Origin: Lachnospira sp. | GTDB taxonomy: Bacteria; Bacillota; Clostridia; Lachnospirales; Lachnospiraceae | Direction of reading: 5' to 3' | Length of the DNA: 64,000 nt | Assembly: GCA_017621205.1 (NCBI GenBank) | Contig: JAGATQ010000019.1 | Location: 1-64,000, forward strand | Shown here: positions 8,241-18,655 of the stretch, in pieces | Layout: every line of letters begins with the position of its first letter | Numbering within the stretch: the first letter of the stretch is position 1 | Made by a program: the position numbers and the translations under genes | The notes under the pieces: model-generated | What the model was told of the DNA's origin: nothing | Databases searched by the model: none | What the model saw: only the letters and a program-made list of their open reading frames with translations

Positions 8241-9872
8241 CTAGCGATAATAATTTAATTTTTTCTCCACTGCTTCCATTACAAACGCTACTACAAAATT
8301 AAATATATAATAGAACAGGCCTGCAACAAACAAAGGCAAAATGCTGGTCTGTGCTGCCGCAATCTGTTTTGCCAGCGTAAACATCTCTGTATATGCCAGA
8401 GCAAATGCTAAAGAAGTATCCTTCACAAGCGTAATTACCTCATTGGTAACCGGCGGCATCACACGTTTTACCATCTGTGGAAAAATAATTTTGGTAAAGG
8501 TCTGCATCCGGCTATAACCTAAAACAGAAGCGGCCTCCCGTTGCCCCAGCGGCACTCCCTCAATACCGGAACGGAAAATCTCAGCAAAATATGCTGCATA
8601 ATTCAAAGAAAAACCAATAATCACTGCATAGAACCGATAGCTATAGGACAGATTCATTTTTAGTAAATAATATGGTCCAAAGAATACTACCAATAGCTGT
8701 AGCATTAATGGCGTACCACGCATAATTGATATATAAATCCGGGCAATCCACTGTAACACCTTATATTTCGACATGCGGACAAATGTTAACAAAAGTCCAA
8801 GGGGGAGGGAGAACAGCAATGTGAAGAAGAAAATCGAAAGCGTCGCCAGCATACCCTTGCCGAGCTGCTTTGCAATAGAGAGAAAATCACTCTTGGAAGC
8901 ACTTTTTCCTTCTGTATTGTTTGCAGTATCCTCCTGTACCTTCTCCCCCTGTACTATTTCCTCCCCTTCTTCTACATAGGAAGTCTGTGATTTCTCATCA
9001 TCTTCCATATCACCCTCTTCTACCAAAAGTGCAGGAACATATTCCTTAAGGCAGATACAATCCGTAAGTCCCCACTCCTTAGCAATAGTTTCAAATGTCT
9101 TATCCTCACTCATGGCAAACAAGGTATTTTGTACGGTATCCCGAAGTGTATCATTTCCCTTCTTAAAGCCGATTCCATACTGCTCGGAGGAAACCGACTC
9201 CTCAAGCATGCGAAACGCATCTCCCCTGGACTCTATCTGATATTTTGCCACACCAATATCCATACAAATAGCATCCACCATACCACTTTCCAGATTCATA
9301 AAGGCACTATTATAATCCCCTACCTGCTGTAAATCCTGAAAGGACTCACAAAGTGCCTTATTCTCATCCGTCGCATCCTCACCAGTAAAGGCAGCCAATG
9401 CAGAGGAATCTGCCTGTACTGCAACAATCTTTCCTGCCATATCAGAAAGCTTGTGAATCGCAGAATCCGCCTTTACAATCACGACTTGGGAATTATCCAC
9501 ATACGGAACTGACCAGGTATATTCTTCCTCCCGTCCATTCATGGTAAAGCCATTCCAGATACAATCAATGGAGCCGGAATTCAACTCCATATCTTTGGAA
9601 TCCCAATCAATTGGCTGCTTTACCAACTTCCAGCCATTCCGCTTGCAGACTTCCTGCGCCAAATCCAAATCAAAGCCCACATACTCACCACTTTCATCCT
9701 GATACCCATAGGGCGGGAAAGACGCATCAAAACCTACAATCAGTGTACTATCATCATTCTCTGCCTGCACAGCAGTGCCATCACTGCCAAACCAAACAAA
9801 AATTCCTGCAAGCAGAACTGCTGCCAATAACAGCATGCGCCTCTGAACCTTTCCCTTGTTGCTTTCTTTCAT
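8241..9872 (-). CDS. fused amino acid-binding protein and permease of a polar amino acid ABC transporter
   Basis: About 543 residues. Residues 1-37 are a signal sequence; about 40-275 form a family-3 solute-binding domain in normal order ([14 protein letters not shown] first, then a GYDL-type helix, then the second lobe ending in ETIAKEWGL). An acidic, low-complexity linker (about 285-325) leads into a permease domain (about 325-540) with several membrane helices and the EAA loop [15 protein letters not shown] that contacts the ATPase. Fusion of binding protein to permease tethers the receptor to the membrane, as in GlnP of lactic acid bacteria. The ATG at 9872 follows AGGA and GGAGG; a GTG one codon earlier is possible. 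It is paralogous to 10733-12319. Confidence 0.92.
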   Translation of the reverse strand: MKESNKGKVQRRMLLLAAVLLAGIFVWFGSDGTAVQAENDDSTLIVGFDASFPPYGYQDESGEYVGFDLDLAQEVCKRNGWKLVKQPIDWDSKDMELNSGSIDCIWNGFTMNGREEEYTWSVPYVDNSQVVIVKADSAIHKLSDMAGKIVAVQADSSALAAFTGEDATDENKALCESFQDLQQVGDYNSAFMNLESGMVDAICMDIGVAKYQIESRGDAFRMLEESVSSEQYGIGFKKGNDTLRDTVQNTLFAMSEDKTFETIAKEWGLTDCICLKEYVPALLVEEGDMEDDEKSQTSYVEEGEEIVQGEKVQEDTANNTEGKSASKSDFLSIAKQLGKGMLATLSIFFFTLLFSLPLGLLLTFVRMSKYKVLQWIARIYISIMRGTPLMLQLLVVFFGPYYLLKMNLSYSYRFYAVIIGFSLNYAAYFAEIFRSGIEGVPLGQREAASVLGYSRMQTFTKIIFPQMVKRVMPPVTNEVITLVKDTSLAFALAYTEMFTLAKQIAAAQTSILPLFVAGLFYYIFNFVVAFVMEAVEKKLNYYR

Positions 9873-9954
9873 CACTTCCTACACCTCCATAGCTTACTAT
9901 TAATCATATACTTCTACTTCAACCACCTTAATGAACTATCTGTGTATCCATCTC

Positions 9955-10743
9955 TTATAATACCCGCGCCAGAAAATCCTTCAAGCGTGGACTCTTAGGA
10001 TTTGAAAAAATCTCCTCAGGACTTCCCTCCTCCATGATATTCTTCTCATCAATAAACATAACGCGATTGGCTACCTCTCTTGCGAATCCCATTTCATGGG
10101 TTACCACCACCATCGTCATACCATCCCTCGCAAGCTCCTTCATCAGATGCAAAACCTCCCCAACCATTTCCGGATCCAATGCGGAGGTCGGTTCATCAAA
10201 CAGCATGACCGACGGATTCATTGCCAGCGAACGGGCAATCGCAATTCGCTGCTTCTGTCCACCGGAAAGCATATTCGGATAGGTATCCGCCTTATCTGAA
10301 AGACCTACCCGTTCTAACAGCTCATCCGCCCTTTTCGATGCCGCCTCTTTATCCATCAATTTTAATTTCACCGGTGCCAGCATAATATTTTGTTTCACCG
10401 TCATATTCGGAAACAGATTAAATTGCTGGAACACCATACCAATCTTTTCCCGCAATGCATTCAAGCTTTTTTCACTGGAAGTCTTTTTATGAAACAATCC
10501 CTGCTTCTCCCCTGCCATATCCATCAGGTTCTCTCCTTCAAACAGAATCTCTCCACTGTCTGGACGCTCTAACAGATTTAAGGATCGTAAAAAAGTAGAT
10601 TTGCCACAGCCGGATGGACCAATAATGGCAATTACCTCCCCTTGGGAAATGGTAGTATGAATTCCATCCAGCACTACATGATTTCCATAAGACTTTTTTA
10701 GATTATTTATTTCAAGCAAAACCTTGCTATTCTTATCGCTCAT
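9955..10743 (-). CDS. polar amino acid ABC transporter ATP-binding protein (GlnQ-like), second copy
   Basis: ATPase of 262 residues for the second transporter. Walker [10 protein letters not shown], signature [15 protein letters not shown], Walker [14 protein letters not shown] and the H-loop VVTHEMGFA are intact. Its start overlaps the end of the fused permease gene by 11 bases, so translation is probably coupled. A short insertion [15 protein letters not shown] follows the first beta sheet and is absent from the first copy. Paralogue of the protein at 7465-8229, but diverged enough to suggest a different transporter rather than a recent duplication. Confidence 0.94.
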   Translation of the reverse strand: MSDKNSKVLLEINNLKKSYGNHVVLDGIHTTISQGEVIAIIGPSGCGKSTFLRSLNLLERPDSGEILFEGENLMDMAGEKQGLFHKKTSSEKSLNALREKIGMVFQQFNLFPNMTVKQNIMLAPVKLKLMDKEAASKRADELLERVGLSDKADTYPNMLSGGQKQRIAIARSLAMNPSVMLFDEPTSALDPEMVGEVLHLMKELARDGMTMVVVTHEMGFAREVANRVMFIDEKNIMEEGSPEEIFSNPKSPRLKDFLARVL

Positions 10744-12319
10744 CCCTCTTTAATCTCCTTTCCAAATGATTCACTCCAGCCGAAAGGAGCATAACCAGAA
10801 CCAGATAGATTAGTGCCACGGCAACTAATGGTATAAATGCCTCCCAGGTAGCACTCCGGATGATGTCACCACCCCTTGTCAAATCCATTAACCCGATATA
10901 ACCACTGATAGAGGTTTCTTTCAACAGGGAAATAAACTCATTGCCCAAAGCAGGAAGCACATTTTTAAAGCCCTGTGGAAGAACAATCAACGTCATCGTC
11001 TGGGAAAAGCTAAGTCCCAAACTTTGTCCTGCCTCTATCTGCCCATTATCAATAGACATGATTCCAGAGCGAACTACCTCTGCCACATAGGCACCGGAGT
11101 TAATTCCAAAAGCAATAATTGCTACCACCACCTTATTCATATTCATGGAGGCAAAAATAACATAATAAATGATTAACAACTGGACCATCATCGGAGTACC
11201 ACGAACAACTGTTAAGTAAAGCTTACATATCCAGTTGATAATCGTTAACGTGCCATTTTTATCATGGGTGACACGAATCACTCCTACCAAAAAACCTAGC
11301 AAAATACCAATCAGTGCAGCAAAAAAAGTAATAATCAATGTGTTGCCAAAGCCCTTAGCAAGATATTTCCATCGGGCATCCTCCACAAAATTCTGATGTA
11401 GTTTCTCCCCGAAAGTAAGCTTCTTACTGACAGCAGAAGCATCTGCCTCCTTTGTCGTATCATTTCGCACAATAATTACTTGTTTCGAAGTCGTATAGGA
11501 CTGCGTAAAGTCAATATTTTTTAACCGGTCTTCCGTCACCGTCATACCCGCAATCCCAATATCTGCCTTACCAGACTGTACCGCTGTAATAATAGAATCA
11601 AATTCCACATCCTGAATGGTAAGCTTCATACCCAACCGGTCCGCAATGGCTTTTGCCAAATCCACATCAATTCCAACAGCCGTTCCATCCTGATAAAATT
11701 CATATGGAGGAAAAGCAACATTGGTTGCCATCACCAGCGTACCATTACCATTCTCCACATGCTCTGGAGAAGTATATGGGGTTTTACCTGTATTATCACC
11801 AATATAATTGTCAATAATAGAAGCCAGCGTACCATCCTGCTTCATCTGTTCCAAAGCCGAATCAATCGCTTTGCGAAGCGTGTCATTGCCCTTCGCCACA
11901 CAGATAGCATAGTCTTCTAAAACAAACATCTCGCTCAGAATAGTCAAATCCGAATTCTTATCTACAAATGCCTTAGCAGGCTCTTCATCAATAATAACAC
12001 AGTCTATCTTGCCCTGTTTCAATGCCTGTATAGCATCTGCCCCTTTATTAAACTGCTCAACCTTCGTACCCGCTTCATCCCCCTCATAATCAGAGGCATA
12101 TGTAGCACCTGTCGTTCCAAGCTGCACCCCAATTACCTTACCATCCAAATCATCTACCCCATTAATCTGTAGCTCCTTGGAATCTGATTTCGCTGGCTGC
12201 TTACCGTCACCATTCTCGTCTGCCTCTTTAGCAAATACACAAAACAGGCTGGTGGTAAGCAGGAAAATAGTAATTATCGCAAGAACCCTTGCATTTTGTC
12301 TGTGTCTTTTCATTATCAT
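10733..12319 (-). CDS. fused amino acid-binding protein and permease with a circularly permuted binding domain
   Basis: 528 residues. After a signal sequence (about 1-30) the protein goes directly into what is normally the second half of a family-3 solute-binding domain: [15 protein letters not shown] at 57-71, [14 protein letters not shown], ending [13 protein letters not shown] at 162-174. A linker with PYTSPEHV follows, and then comes what is normally the first half: [16 protein letters not shown] at 193-208, [31 protein letters not shown], ending KQVIIVR at 279-285. The permease domain (about 320-525) has the usual helices and an [16 protein letters not shown] EAA loop. Each half occurs once, so this looks like a permuted single domain rather than two domains. 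The first start with a ribosome site (AAAGG) is at 12319. Confidence 0.9.
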   Translation of the reverse strand: MIMKRHRQNARVLAIITIFLLTTSLFCVFAKEADENGDGKQPAKSDSKELQINGVDDLDGKVIGVQLGTTGATYASDYEGDEAGTKVEQFNKGADAIQALKQGKIDCVIIDEEPAKAFVDKNSDLTILSEMFVLEDYAICVAKGNDTLRKAIDSALEQMKQDGTLASIIDNYIGDNTGKTPYTSPEHVENGNGTLVMATNVAFPPYEFYQDGTAVGIDVDLAKAIADRLGMKLTIQDVEFDSIITAVQSGKADIGIAGMTVTEDRLKNIDFTQSYTTSKQVIIVRNDTTKEADASAVSKKLTFGEKLHQNFVEDARWKYLAKGFGNTLIITFFAALIGILLGFLVGVIRVTHDKNGTLTIINWICKLYLTVVRGTPMMVQLLIIYYVIFASMNMNKVVVAIIAFGINSGAYVAEVVRSGIMSIDNGQIEAGQSLGLSFSQTMTLIVLPQGFKNVLPALGNEFISLLKETSISGYIGLMDLTRGGDIIRSATWEAFIPLVAVALIYLVLVMLLSAGVNHLERRLKRDER

Positions 12320-12432
12320 TTCGCCTTTCCTTATAAAATCATAACTTTATATATAAATTAAAACCTTAAATATGTGGTGTAATACATTGAACTATTTTAT
12401 GAGTATGTAAATACAGAACCCACTAATAAATA

Positions 12433-12438
12433 AGTTTA
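12433..12438 (-). promoter_or_regulatory. possible extended -10 element for the second transporter operon
   Basis: CTATGGTAAACT on the minus strand carries an extended -10 (TGGTAAACT), like that of the rfbB promoter. No good -35 box lies 16-18 bases upstream. It would give a leader of about 105 bases. The interval 12320-12630 otherwise holds only A/T-rich sequence and the terminator at 12515-12558. Confidence 0.35.
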
Positions 12439-12514
12439 CCATAGAATAAAAAAATAGAAAACAAAAAGATGCAAATTAAAATTATTGATTGGGAACCTAC
12501 TCTAACAGCCAAAA

Positions 12515-12558
12515 AATCCCCTTTTATGTAAATCTTAAACTCTACACAAAAGGGGATT
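12515..12558 (-). terminator. intrinsic terminator of the dockerin-like gene
   Basis: AATCCCCTTTTATGTA (12515-12530) pairs with 12543-12558 with one wobble/mismatch; on the minus strand the stem is followed by TTTTTT (12511-12516). It lies about 75 bases after the stop of the gene at 12631-13389. Confidence 0.75.
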
Positions 12559-12630
12559 CAAACTATACTATATCATTAATTGAAATCATTTGACTGTTTG
12601 CCATCTTACTATCACGCTATCACTCTCTTA

Positions 12631-13389
12631 TTACTTCTTACTCTTCCAGCCTACAATATTAATGTAAAAATCGTTGTAATCGTTATCTGTCCAATCCTCT
12701 CCACAGCAGGTAAAGGAATGACCTATTACTTTTCCAGTATCACTAATCATTGTACTCATGGATGGTATCGGACGAATCTCATCCGATTGTGGAATGGAAA
12801 TCTCCAAAACAAGATTTTTTCCTATATACTCATCTTTTCCAAAATTCAATGGGGGCATAATTGCGACACTTTCTTTATCATCTGAAAAATAAATTTTTTT
12901 ATCATCCCTCAAAGTAACTGTAACTTTATATGCAGCCTGTGTTGTCACAAACCAGCAAAGATATTCTCCCTTCTCAAATTCTCCAAGCTGAATGGTGACT
13001 TTATTACGTTTGGGTTGCTGTGCTATGTAACTAGCAATAATTCCATCAATCAATTTCTGCAACAAAGCAACATCCTTTACACAAACCTCCTGGCTTCCGC
13101 TCTCAACATATTTATCCAAACGCAAAAGTTTTAAAAGCTGCTTTTTTAACATCTCGGCATCTTTAGCATCTACCACCCCATCACCATTCACATCACCCGG
13201 CAGTAATTTATCAATATAATCATGCAAATCTAAAAAATCCTTCATCATTAGTCTGCCACCACTATTATCCATGTCACCTGCACGTCTCTCCTCAGAGTTT
13301 GGGAAGAATTTTTCTACTACTGCCTGTTGTATTAACCATTCATCTACCTCATTCACTACTCCATCCAGATTAACGTCACCCTTTATCAT
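12631..13389 (-). CDS. dockerin-like calcium-binding repeat protein without signal peptide
   Basis: 252 residues. The N-terminal half has dockerin-type calcium loops: GDVNLDGVVNEVDEW at residues 4-18, GDMDNSGG near 38-45, and GDVNGDGVVDAKDAEM near 65-80, each followed by a helix, plus a fourth helix pair without a good loop. The C-terminal half (about 130-250) is beta-rich and ends with GEDWTDNDYNDFYINIVGW, a motif like that of DUF4114-type or calcium-dependent lectin-like domains. The start follows AAGGAGGT by seven bases and begins directly with the first repeat, so no export signal is seen. It stands alone with its own terminator. No cohesin, scaffoldin or other dockerin is present, so a cellulosomal role is not supported here. 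Confidence 0.7.
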   Translation of the reverse strand: MIKGDVNLDGVVNEVDEWLIQQAVVEKFFPNSEERRAGDMDNSGGRLMMKDFLDLHDYIDKLLPGDVNGDGVVDAKDAEMLKKQLLKLLRLDKYVESGSQEVCVKDVALLQKLIDGIIASYIAQQPKRNKVTIQLGEFEKGEYLCWFVTTQAAYKVTVTLRDDKKIYFSDDKESVAIMPPLNFGKDEYIGKNLVLEISIPQSDEIRPIPSMSTMISDTGKVIGHSFTCCGEDWTDNDYNDFYINIVGWKSKK

Positions 13390-13568
13390 ACCTTGTACCT
13401 CCTTAAATTATACTGTAGTCAAATAATCCCAATATAGTATACAAATCGTTTTTAAGATTAAGATATATTATTTGTATATTCACTGAAATCATTTATATTT
13501 TAGCATATAATTTGTCACATTTCCACAAAAATCTATATTAAATTTTAGCAATTTTACTTTTTTAAAAT

Positions 13569-13602
13569 AAAAACACGTATAACATACCAGATGTTATACG
13601 TG
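13569..13602 (-). terminator. intrinsic terminator after glmS
   Basis: CACGTATAACAT (13574-13585) and its perfect complement (13591-13602) with a 5-base loop, followed on the minus strand by TTTTTATTTTA. It ends the long glycan operon downstream of glmS. The remaining 13390-13568 is A/T-rich with no gene. Confidence 0.85.
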
Positions 13603-13630
13603 CAAGCACATTACTCATTTCATATTATTT

Positions 13631-15454
13631 TTATTCTACGGTTACACTCTTCGCAAGATTTCTCGGTTTGTCGACATCACATCCCTTCGCTACCGCAACA
13701 TAATATCCAAATAACTGTAACGGAATTACAGATAAAGATGCTGCAAAAAGTGGATTGCACACAGGTACATAAACTACAAAATCTGCTGTATCCTCAATAT
13801 CAATATGCTCCTTGTTGGTGACAACAAAAATATAACCTCCCCTTGATTTTACCTCAACTACATTACTAATCGTTTTATCATATATGGATGGCTGTGTTGC
13901 TACAGCAACACACAATGTACCATCCTCAATCAAGGAAATACTTCCATGCTTTAACTCCCCTGCTGCATATGCCTCTGAATGGATATAGGATATCTCCTTA
14001 AGCTTTAAAGAACCCTCCATGGAAACTGCATAATCTATACCTCTTCCAATAAAGAACATATCCTTTGCAGCCGCATACTTGGATGCAAACCATTGTATAC
14101 GCTCCTTATTTCCAAGAATCTCCTTAATTGCCTCAGGAAGCTTTTGTAAATCAACAATTAGAGATTGATATTCATTAATGTCAATGCAGCCTCTTACGAA
14201 GGCGAGCTGGATGCCTAGCAAATAACAGGAAACTAACTGTGCAGAATATGCTTTCGTTGTGGCAACAGATATCTCAGGACCTGCCCATGTATAAAATACA
14301 CTGGTTGCCTCTCTGGCAATAGAACTCCCCACTACATTAACAATGGCAAGAACCGGTATGTCCCTTCCTTTTATATCTCTTAAAGCTGCCAGAGAATCTG
14401 CTGTTTCACCAGATTGACTAATAATAATTGCTAGTGAATTTTTATCCATCTTAGGATTCCGGTAACGGAATTCTGATGCTAAATCCACCTCTACCGGAAT
14501 ATCAGTAAGTTCTTCAATCATATATTTCGCAGCAACTCCAACATGATATGCAGAACCACAGCCTATAATATATAACCGATTTATTTTTTTTAACAAATCA
14601 CTACCTAACTCCAACTCATCCAGTGTAATACAGCCATTCACAATTCTAGGAGAAATTGTATCAGAAAGAACCTTCGGCTGCTCATAAATCTCCTTTAGCA
14701 TAAAGTGTTCATATCCGCCCTTTTCTGCTGCCTCCATATCCCATTCAATTCTGGAGAGCTCCTTTTCAATTAACTCACCATCCTCATTGAAAAATTCGCA
14801 ACATTTCTCCGTTAACTTTGCAATCTCAAAATTATTAATAAAATATACATCTCTGGTATATTTTAAAATTGCCGGAGCATCACTGGCAATGTAATTAGCA
14901 TCTTCAGAAGTGCCAACCACCAATGGACTATCCTTTCTTACTGCATACAATTCTCCCGGATGACTTTCAAAAATTATCCCGAATGCATAAGAACCCTTTA
15001 CTCTATGCATAATCTTAATAATGGCCTTAATAGGATCCCCTTCATAATAATAATCCAGCATGTGTGCAATTACTTCTGTATCTGTTTCTGAAACAAACTC
15101 ATACCCTCTGCCAATCATCTTTTCACGTAGTATCTGGTAATTCTCAATAATTCCATTGTGGACAACTGCAATATTAACTTCCTTATTGGTATGGGGATGT
15201 GCATTGGTAACCGTCGGTTCTCCATGTGTTGCCCAACGAGTATGACCAATTCCTAACGAGCCTGAAATATTAGTTCCATCAGCCGTTAAATCACGCAGAC
15301 CTTGTAGCTTCCCCTTCGTTTTAACAATTTCTATTTTGTCATTAAATACTGCAATACCCGCAGAATCATATCCACGATATTCAAGCTTAGACAGACCATC
15401 TAATAAAATCGGAGCCGTCTGTTGTTTCCCAACAAAACCTACAATTCCACACAT
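13631..15454 (-). CDS. glmS: glutamine--fructose-6-phosphate aminotransferase (isomerizing)
   Basis: 607 residues, the full length of GlmS. It makes glucosamine-6-phosphate from fructose-6-phosphate and glutamine. The N-terminal glutaminase domain starts MCGIVGFVG, with Cys the nucleophile after Met removal, and has HTRWATHGEP; two SIS sugar-isomerase domains follow (IGCGSAYHVG, ISQSGETADS), and the protein ends KPRNLAKSVTVE as in the family. Only 36 bases separate it from the upstream oxidoreductase gene, so it has no room for a glmS ribozyme and seems to be the last gene of the amino-sugar cassette. It would feed hexosamine to that pathway; a second, housekeeping copy may exist elsewhere. 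Confidence 0.97.
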   Translation of the reverse strand: MCGIVGFVGKQQTAPILLDGLSKLEYRGYDSAGIAVFNDKIEIVKTKGKLQGLRDLTADGTNISGSLGIGHTRWATHGEPTVTNAHPHTNKEVNIAVVHNGIIENYQILREKMIGRGYEFVSETDTEVIAHMLDYYYEGDPIKAIIKIMHRVKGSYAFGIIFESHPGELYAVRKDSPLVVGTSEDANYIASDAPAILKYTRDVYFINNFEIAKLTEKCCEFFNEDGELIEKELSRIEWDMEAAEKGGYEHFMLKEIYEQPKVLSDTISPRIVNGCITLDELELGSDLLKKINRLYIIGCGSAYHVGVAAKYMIEELTDIPVEVDLASEFRYRNPKMDKNSLAIIISQSGETADSLAALRDIKGRDIPVLAIVNVVGSSIAREATSVFYTWAGPEISVATTKAYSAQLVSCYLLGIQLAFVRGCIDINEYQSLIVDLQKLPEAIKEILGNKERIQWFASKYAAAKDMFFIGRGIDYAVSMEGSLKLKEISYIHSEAYAAGELKHGSISLIEDGTLCVAVATQPSIYDKTISNVVEVKSRGGYIFVVTNKEHIDIEDTADFVVYVPVCNPLFAASLSVIPLQLFGYYVAVAKGCDVDKPRNLAKSVTVE

Positions 15455-15490
15455 AATATATCCCTCCCTGTTTTTCTCTTGTATCGATAG

Positions 15491-16540
15491 TTAAATTGAC
15501 GTTTTAATCGTCTGATTTGTCTTTGATGCTTCAAAGGCCTTCTCAACAATAAGCATCTGTCTTCTAATCTGCTCTGTTGTGACATACGGTACAGCTTCTC
15601 CCTTTACTGCCGCAACAATATTATTCCAGAATTCCATATCCATGTTCTCCTGCTCCGGAACAGCAATCGTTTCTAAATACTCTGGTTTTAATGGTGCCAT
15701 CGTTCGGCTTGGGCCAATAACCTTTTGTCCAACCACACTATCAAATCCCTCAACATCACCCTTTATGCGGGCAATTCCACCTTCTGTACTACACAAATTA
15801 TCAAGCTTCATCGTACCACGGTCACCAAATACAAACCATCTTGGCAGCTTCTGCAATGCGAAAGTCCCTACTATGACCTTACCACATACACCATTCGACA
15901 ACATCATCGTAATCTCAAAGAAATCATCTACCTTCGGAGTCAGAATACTTAATATTCTAGCATTTACACTCACTACCTGCTCCCCCGGATACAGCATCAG
16001 TATCTGGTCAATCAGATGCACTCCCCAGTCATACAGCATTCCTCCACCATACTCCGGTTCAGCTCTCCATCCAAAGCAAACACCACGCTCACCAAGCACA
16101 CGGGACTCAATCGTCGTCACATTACCAATCGTTCCCTTATTAATCACTTCACAAATTGCACGGTAATCAGAATCAAAACGCCTCTGCTGATGAACCGTAA
16201 AAAACTTACCAGTCTCTTCAGAACAAGCAATTACCTCATCTAACTCCTTCACTGACATAGTAGCTGGTTTTTCGCACAACACATGGCTGCCAGATTGCAT
16301 ACAAGCAATTGCATATTGTGCATGCCATTGATTAGGAGTGGCTATAATTACCAAATCAAGCTCTTGCTCTATAAACTTCTCCAACGTATCATAAGCTTCC
16401 AGGCCTGCATCCTTCGCATCCTTAAGCTTACTCTCATCATTATCAAATGCACATACTGCCTTAACATCATCAAACTGCTTCATCTTGTTTAAATGAAACT
16501 GACCCATGTAACCAAAACCAATAATTCCAACCTTTATCAT
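15491..16540 (-). CDS. Gfo/Idh/MocA-family sugar oxidoreductase
   Basis: 349 residues, NAD(P)-dependent. The N-terminal Rossmann motif is VGIIGFGYMGQF and the family EKP motif (CEKPATMSVKEL) lies near residue 95. The C-terminal alpha/beta domain is complete. The ATG at 16540 has GGAGG nine bases upstream; an earlier in-frame ATG at 16561 lacks one. With the acetyltransferase and aminotransferase upstream it forms the trio seen for 3-amino sugar nucleotides (WlbA/WbpB, WlbC/WbpE, WlbB/WbpD types), where it would oxidise the C3 hydroxyl of a UDP-sugar. That assignment is by context; substrate unproven, and no UDP-GlcNAc 6-dehydrogenase is in the window. Confidence 0.85.
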   Translation of the reverse strand: MIKVGIIGFGYMGQFHLNKMKQFDDVKAVCAFDNDESKLKDAKDAGLEAYDTLEKFIEQELDLVIIATPNQWHAQYAIACMQSGSHVLCEKPATMSVKELDEVIACSEETGKFFTVHQQRRFDSDYRAICEVINKGTIGNVTTIESRVLGERGVCFGWRAEPEYGGGMLYDWGVHLIDQILMLYPGEQVVSVNARILSILTPKVDDFFEITMMLSNGVCGKVIVGTFALQKLPRWFVFGDRGTMKLDNLCSTEGGIARIKGDVEGFDSVVGQKVIGPSRTMAPLKPEYLETIAVPEQENMDMEFWNNIVAAVKGEAVPYVTTEQIRRQMLIVEKAFEASKTNQTIKTSI

Positions 16541-16560
16541 GTTTCTATACCTCCATTGCA

Positions 16561-17100
16561 TTATTCTTCAAAATTATTATACTGTTCCCCACATTTACTA
16601 CATCTAAATTGATTATCTAAGCGGCACCCGCAGCGACACACCCAGCCAATTCGCCTTGCCGGATTACCAACAACCAGAGCATGTGCCGGGACATCCTTCG
16701 TAACAACACTTCCAGAACCGACCATACAATATTCTCCTAATGTATTACCACATACAATAGTACAATTGGCACCAATAGAAGCCCCCTTCTTTACCAATGT
16801 TCTGGTAATCTGCCAATCATCATTAAATGCCCTCGGAAACATATCATTAGTAAATGTCATAGACGGTCCCAAAAACACATCATCCTCCACCTCAACCCCA
16901 TGATATACATTGACATTATTCTGAATCTTAACACGATTGCCAATTTTAACTTCAGAATCTACATAGACATTCTTACTGATAATGCAATTTTCTCCAATCT
17001 CACTTGTCTCTCTAATCTGAGCCAGATTCCAAACCTTAGTCCCTTCACCAATTTTAGCACCATCTGCGACCTCCGCCGTCGGATGAATAAATATACTCAT
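16561..17100 (-). CDS. hexapeptide-repeat N-acetyltransferase with C-terminal zinc-ribbon-like tail
   Basis: 179 residues with a left-handed beta-helix of isoleucine-rich hexapeptides (about 5-140), closest in appearance to WbpD/WlbB enzymes that acetylate the 3-amino group of UDP-amino sugars. [11 protein letters not shown] marks the usual end of the helix. The last 30 residues, [20 protein letters not shown], carry cysteines spaced like a zinc ribbon. Start at 17100 chosen for AGGAG six bases away. It starts inside the 3' end region of the aminotransferase gene (17111), ten bases after its stop, and ends just before the oxidoreductase, so the three are one translational block. Confidence 0.85.
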   Translation of the reverse strand: MSIFIHPTAEVADGAKIGEGTKVWNLAQIRETSEIGENCIISKNVYVDSEVKIGNRVKIQNNVNVYHGVEVEDDVFLGPSMTFTNDMFPRAFNDDWQITRTLVKKGASIGANCTIVCGNTLGEYCMVGSGSVVTKDVPAHALVVGNPARRIGWVCRCGCRLDNQFRCSKCGEQYNNFEE

Positions 17101-17110
17101 AGTTTTCTCC

Positions 17111-18304
17111 TTATTTTTCAAAAAATTCTTTAATACACTTTACAACATAATCCAATTCTTCCTGTTTTAACTCTGGGAAAATCGGAAGACACACTGTTTG
17201 CTTTGTAATCTTTTCTGCAATCGGCAAATCCCCCTCCTTATAGCCAAGATTAATAAATGCCTTTTGTAAATGTAATGGCACCGGATAAAATGCTGCACTT
17301 CCCACGCCCTTTGAGGCTAAAAAATTGCCCATCTCATCCTTATGGTTACAACGGAACGCATACTGATGCCATACCGGAGTTAATTCTTTCGCCGCCTTTG
17401 GCGTTATAATTCCCTCTATATTCCCTAACTCCTTCTCATAAAATTCAGCAATTTTTGTCCTGTTCTCATTATACTCCTTTAAATGCTTAAGCTTAATAGA
17501 CAATACTCTCGCCTGAAGTGCATCCAGTCTCGAATTAAATCCAATCAGATAATTATAATATTTATAGGGATTATACAAACCATCTGGTGAAACAGTCCCA
17601 GCCAGTTCATCCTCCACACCCTCTAAAATATATCTCGCCTTCGCACCATTTTGTGCCATGCCATGTTCCTTAAAAGCCCTGCACACAATAGCTGTCTCAT
17701 CATCATTGGTTGTAATCATACCACCATCGCCAAAGGCACCAAGATTCTTAGTCGGAAAGAAAGAAAAACATGCGGCATCTCCAAAAGAGCCAATCATCTG
17801 GTTACCAATCGACGCTCCAACTGCCTGACAAGCATCCTCAATTACCAGTAAATGATGCTTGTCCGCAATCTCCTGAATTCGTTTCATTGCAGCTGGCTGC
17901 CCAAATATATGAACCGGAAGAATTGCCCTTGTCTTGTCTGTAATCTTCTCCTCGATCTTATCCGGGTCGATATTATAGGTATCCTCTTCTATATCAACAA
18001 ATACAGGAACTGCACCAACAGCCGCAATGGTTTCTGCTGTTGCAAAAAAAGTGAATGGAGTAGTAATTACTTCATCCCCTTCCTTGATTCCTAACGCTTT
18101 CATAGCGATTACCAGAGCATCTGTTCCACTATTCACAGATATAGCATGCTTTACTCCAATAAACTGGGCAAATTCCTTCTCAAAATCTGTCACCGCTTTA
18201 CCACCAATAAACATTCCACTTCGCATCTGCTCACAGACAGCTTTCTCCACTTCCTGACTAATACTATCATACTGTCTCGTTAAATCTAAAAGCTTCACTT
18301 CCAT
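17111..18304 (-). CDS. DegT/DnrJ/EryC1-family aminotransferase
   Basis: 397 residues, a PLP enzyme that adds an amino group to a keto-sugar nucleotide. The PLP lysine lies in [15 protein letters not shown] near residue 185, preceded by EDACQAVGA with the conserved Asp. It is of the WbpE/WlbC/VioA-like type in length and motifs. With the acetyltransferase and oxidoreductase immediately downstream it would complete a ketone-amine-acetamide conversion. AGGTAGGT lies seven bases before the ATG. A second DegT-family enzyme at 21493-22716 has a different active-site context (FHPRKSITTGEGG), so the two probably act on different sugars. Confidence 0.9.
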   Translation of the reverse strand: MEVKLLDLTRQYDSISQEVEKAVCEQMRSGMFIGGKAVTDFEKEFAQFIGVKHAISVNSGTDALVIAMKALGIKEGDEVITTPFTFFATAETIAAVGAVPVFVDIEEDTYNIDPDKIEEKITDKTRAILPVHIFGQPAAMKRIQEIADKHHLLVIEDACQAVGASIGNQMIGSFGDAACFSFFPTKNLGAFGDGGMITTNDDETAIVCRAFKEHGMAQNGAKARYILEGVEDELAGTVSPDGLYNPYKYYNYLIGFNSRLDALQARVLSIKLKHLKEYNENRTKIAEFYEKELGNIEGIITPKAAKELTPVWHQYAFRCNHKDEMGNFLASKGVGSAAFYPVPLHLQKAFINLGYKEGDLPIAEKITKQTVCLPIFPELKQEELDYVVKCIKEFFEK

Positions 18305-18313
18305 TATTAATAC

Positions 18314-18655
18314 CTACCTTCCCAGACTAAAAATGATTACACCTGCTACAATAATCAAATTGCCTAATACTTTTTTCTTTGTTAATTTCTCCCCAATAAA
18401 AACCCTGCTTAATATCATTATATATAAATAGGTTAAGGATTCTAATACTGCACCATATTTATATGGCATGCCTTTAAAAGCAATAATCATCAAAATCATA
18501 CATGTTGCCGTAATGGCATAACCCCCGATTACATAAGGATTCACATATTGTTTTACTATAGACTCTTCTTCCTTTAGGGCACTCTTTTTTAATAATATTT
18601 GAGAAAAGGAAGAAAGCATTCCCGATACAATTGCAATAATAAAATATTTAGCCAT
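18314..18655 (-). CDS. small EmrE/EamA-like membrane protein (probable flippase subunit B)
   Basis: 113 residues with about four membrane helices, the size and layout of small multidrug-resistance or ArnE/ArnF proteins of the drug/metabolite transporter superfamily. MAKYF at 18655 overlaps the stop of the preceding gene by eight bases (ATGGCTAA), a sign of coupled translation. The pair sits directly after the polyprenyl-phosphate glycosyltransferase gene, as arnE and arnF do with arnC-type genes, so it may flip a lipid-linked amino sugar. A drug-efflux role is possible but less likely here. Confidence 0.8.
   Translation of the reverse strand: MAKYFIIAIVSGMLSSFSQILLKKSALKEEESIVKQYVNPYVIGGYAITATCMILMIIAFKGMPYKYGAVLESLTYLYIMILSRVFIGEKLTKKKVLGNLIIVAGVIIFSLGR

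Noticed and set aside
7465..12319. Recent tandem duplication of a transporter operon
   Set aside because: The two ATPases and permeases differ in insertions and motifs, and one binding domain is permuted, so they are old paralogues or separate acquisitions.
12631..13389. Evidence for a cellulosome together with the GH9 enzyme
   Set aside because: The GH9 protein has no dockerin and is a lipoprotein, and no cohesin is in the window, so the two genes do not support a complex.
15455..15490. glmS ribozyme
   Set aside because: The 36-base gap is too short and shows only the ribosome site.
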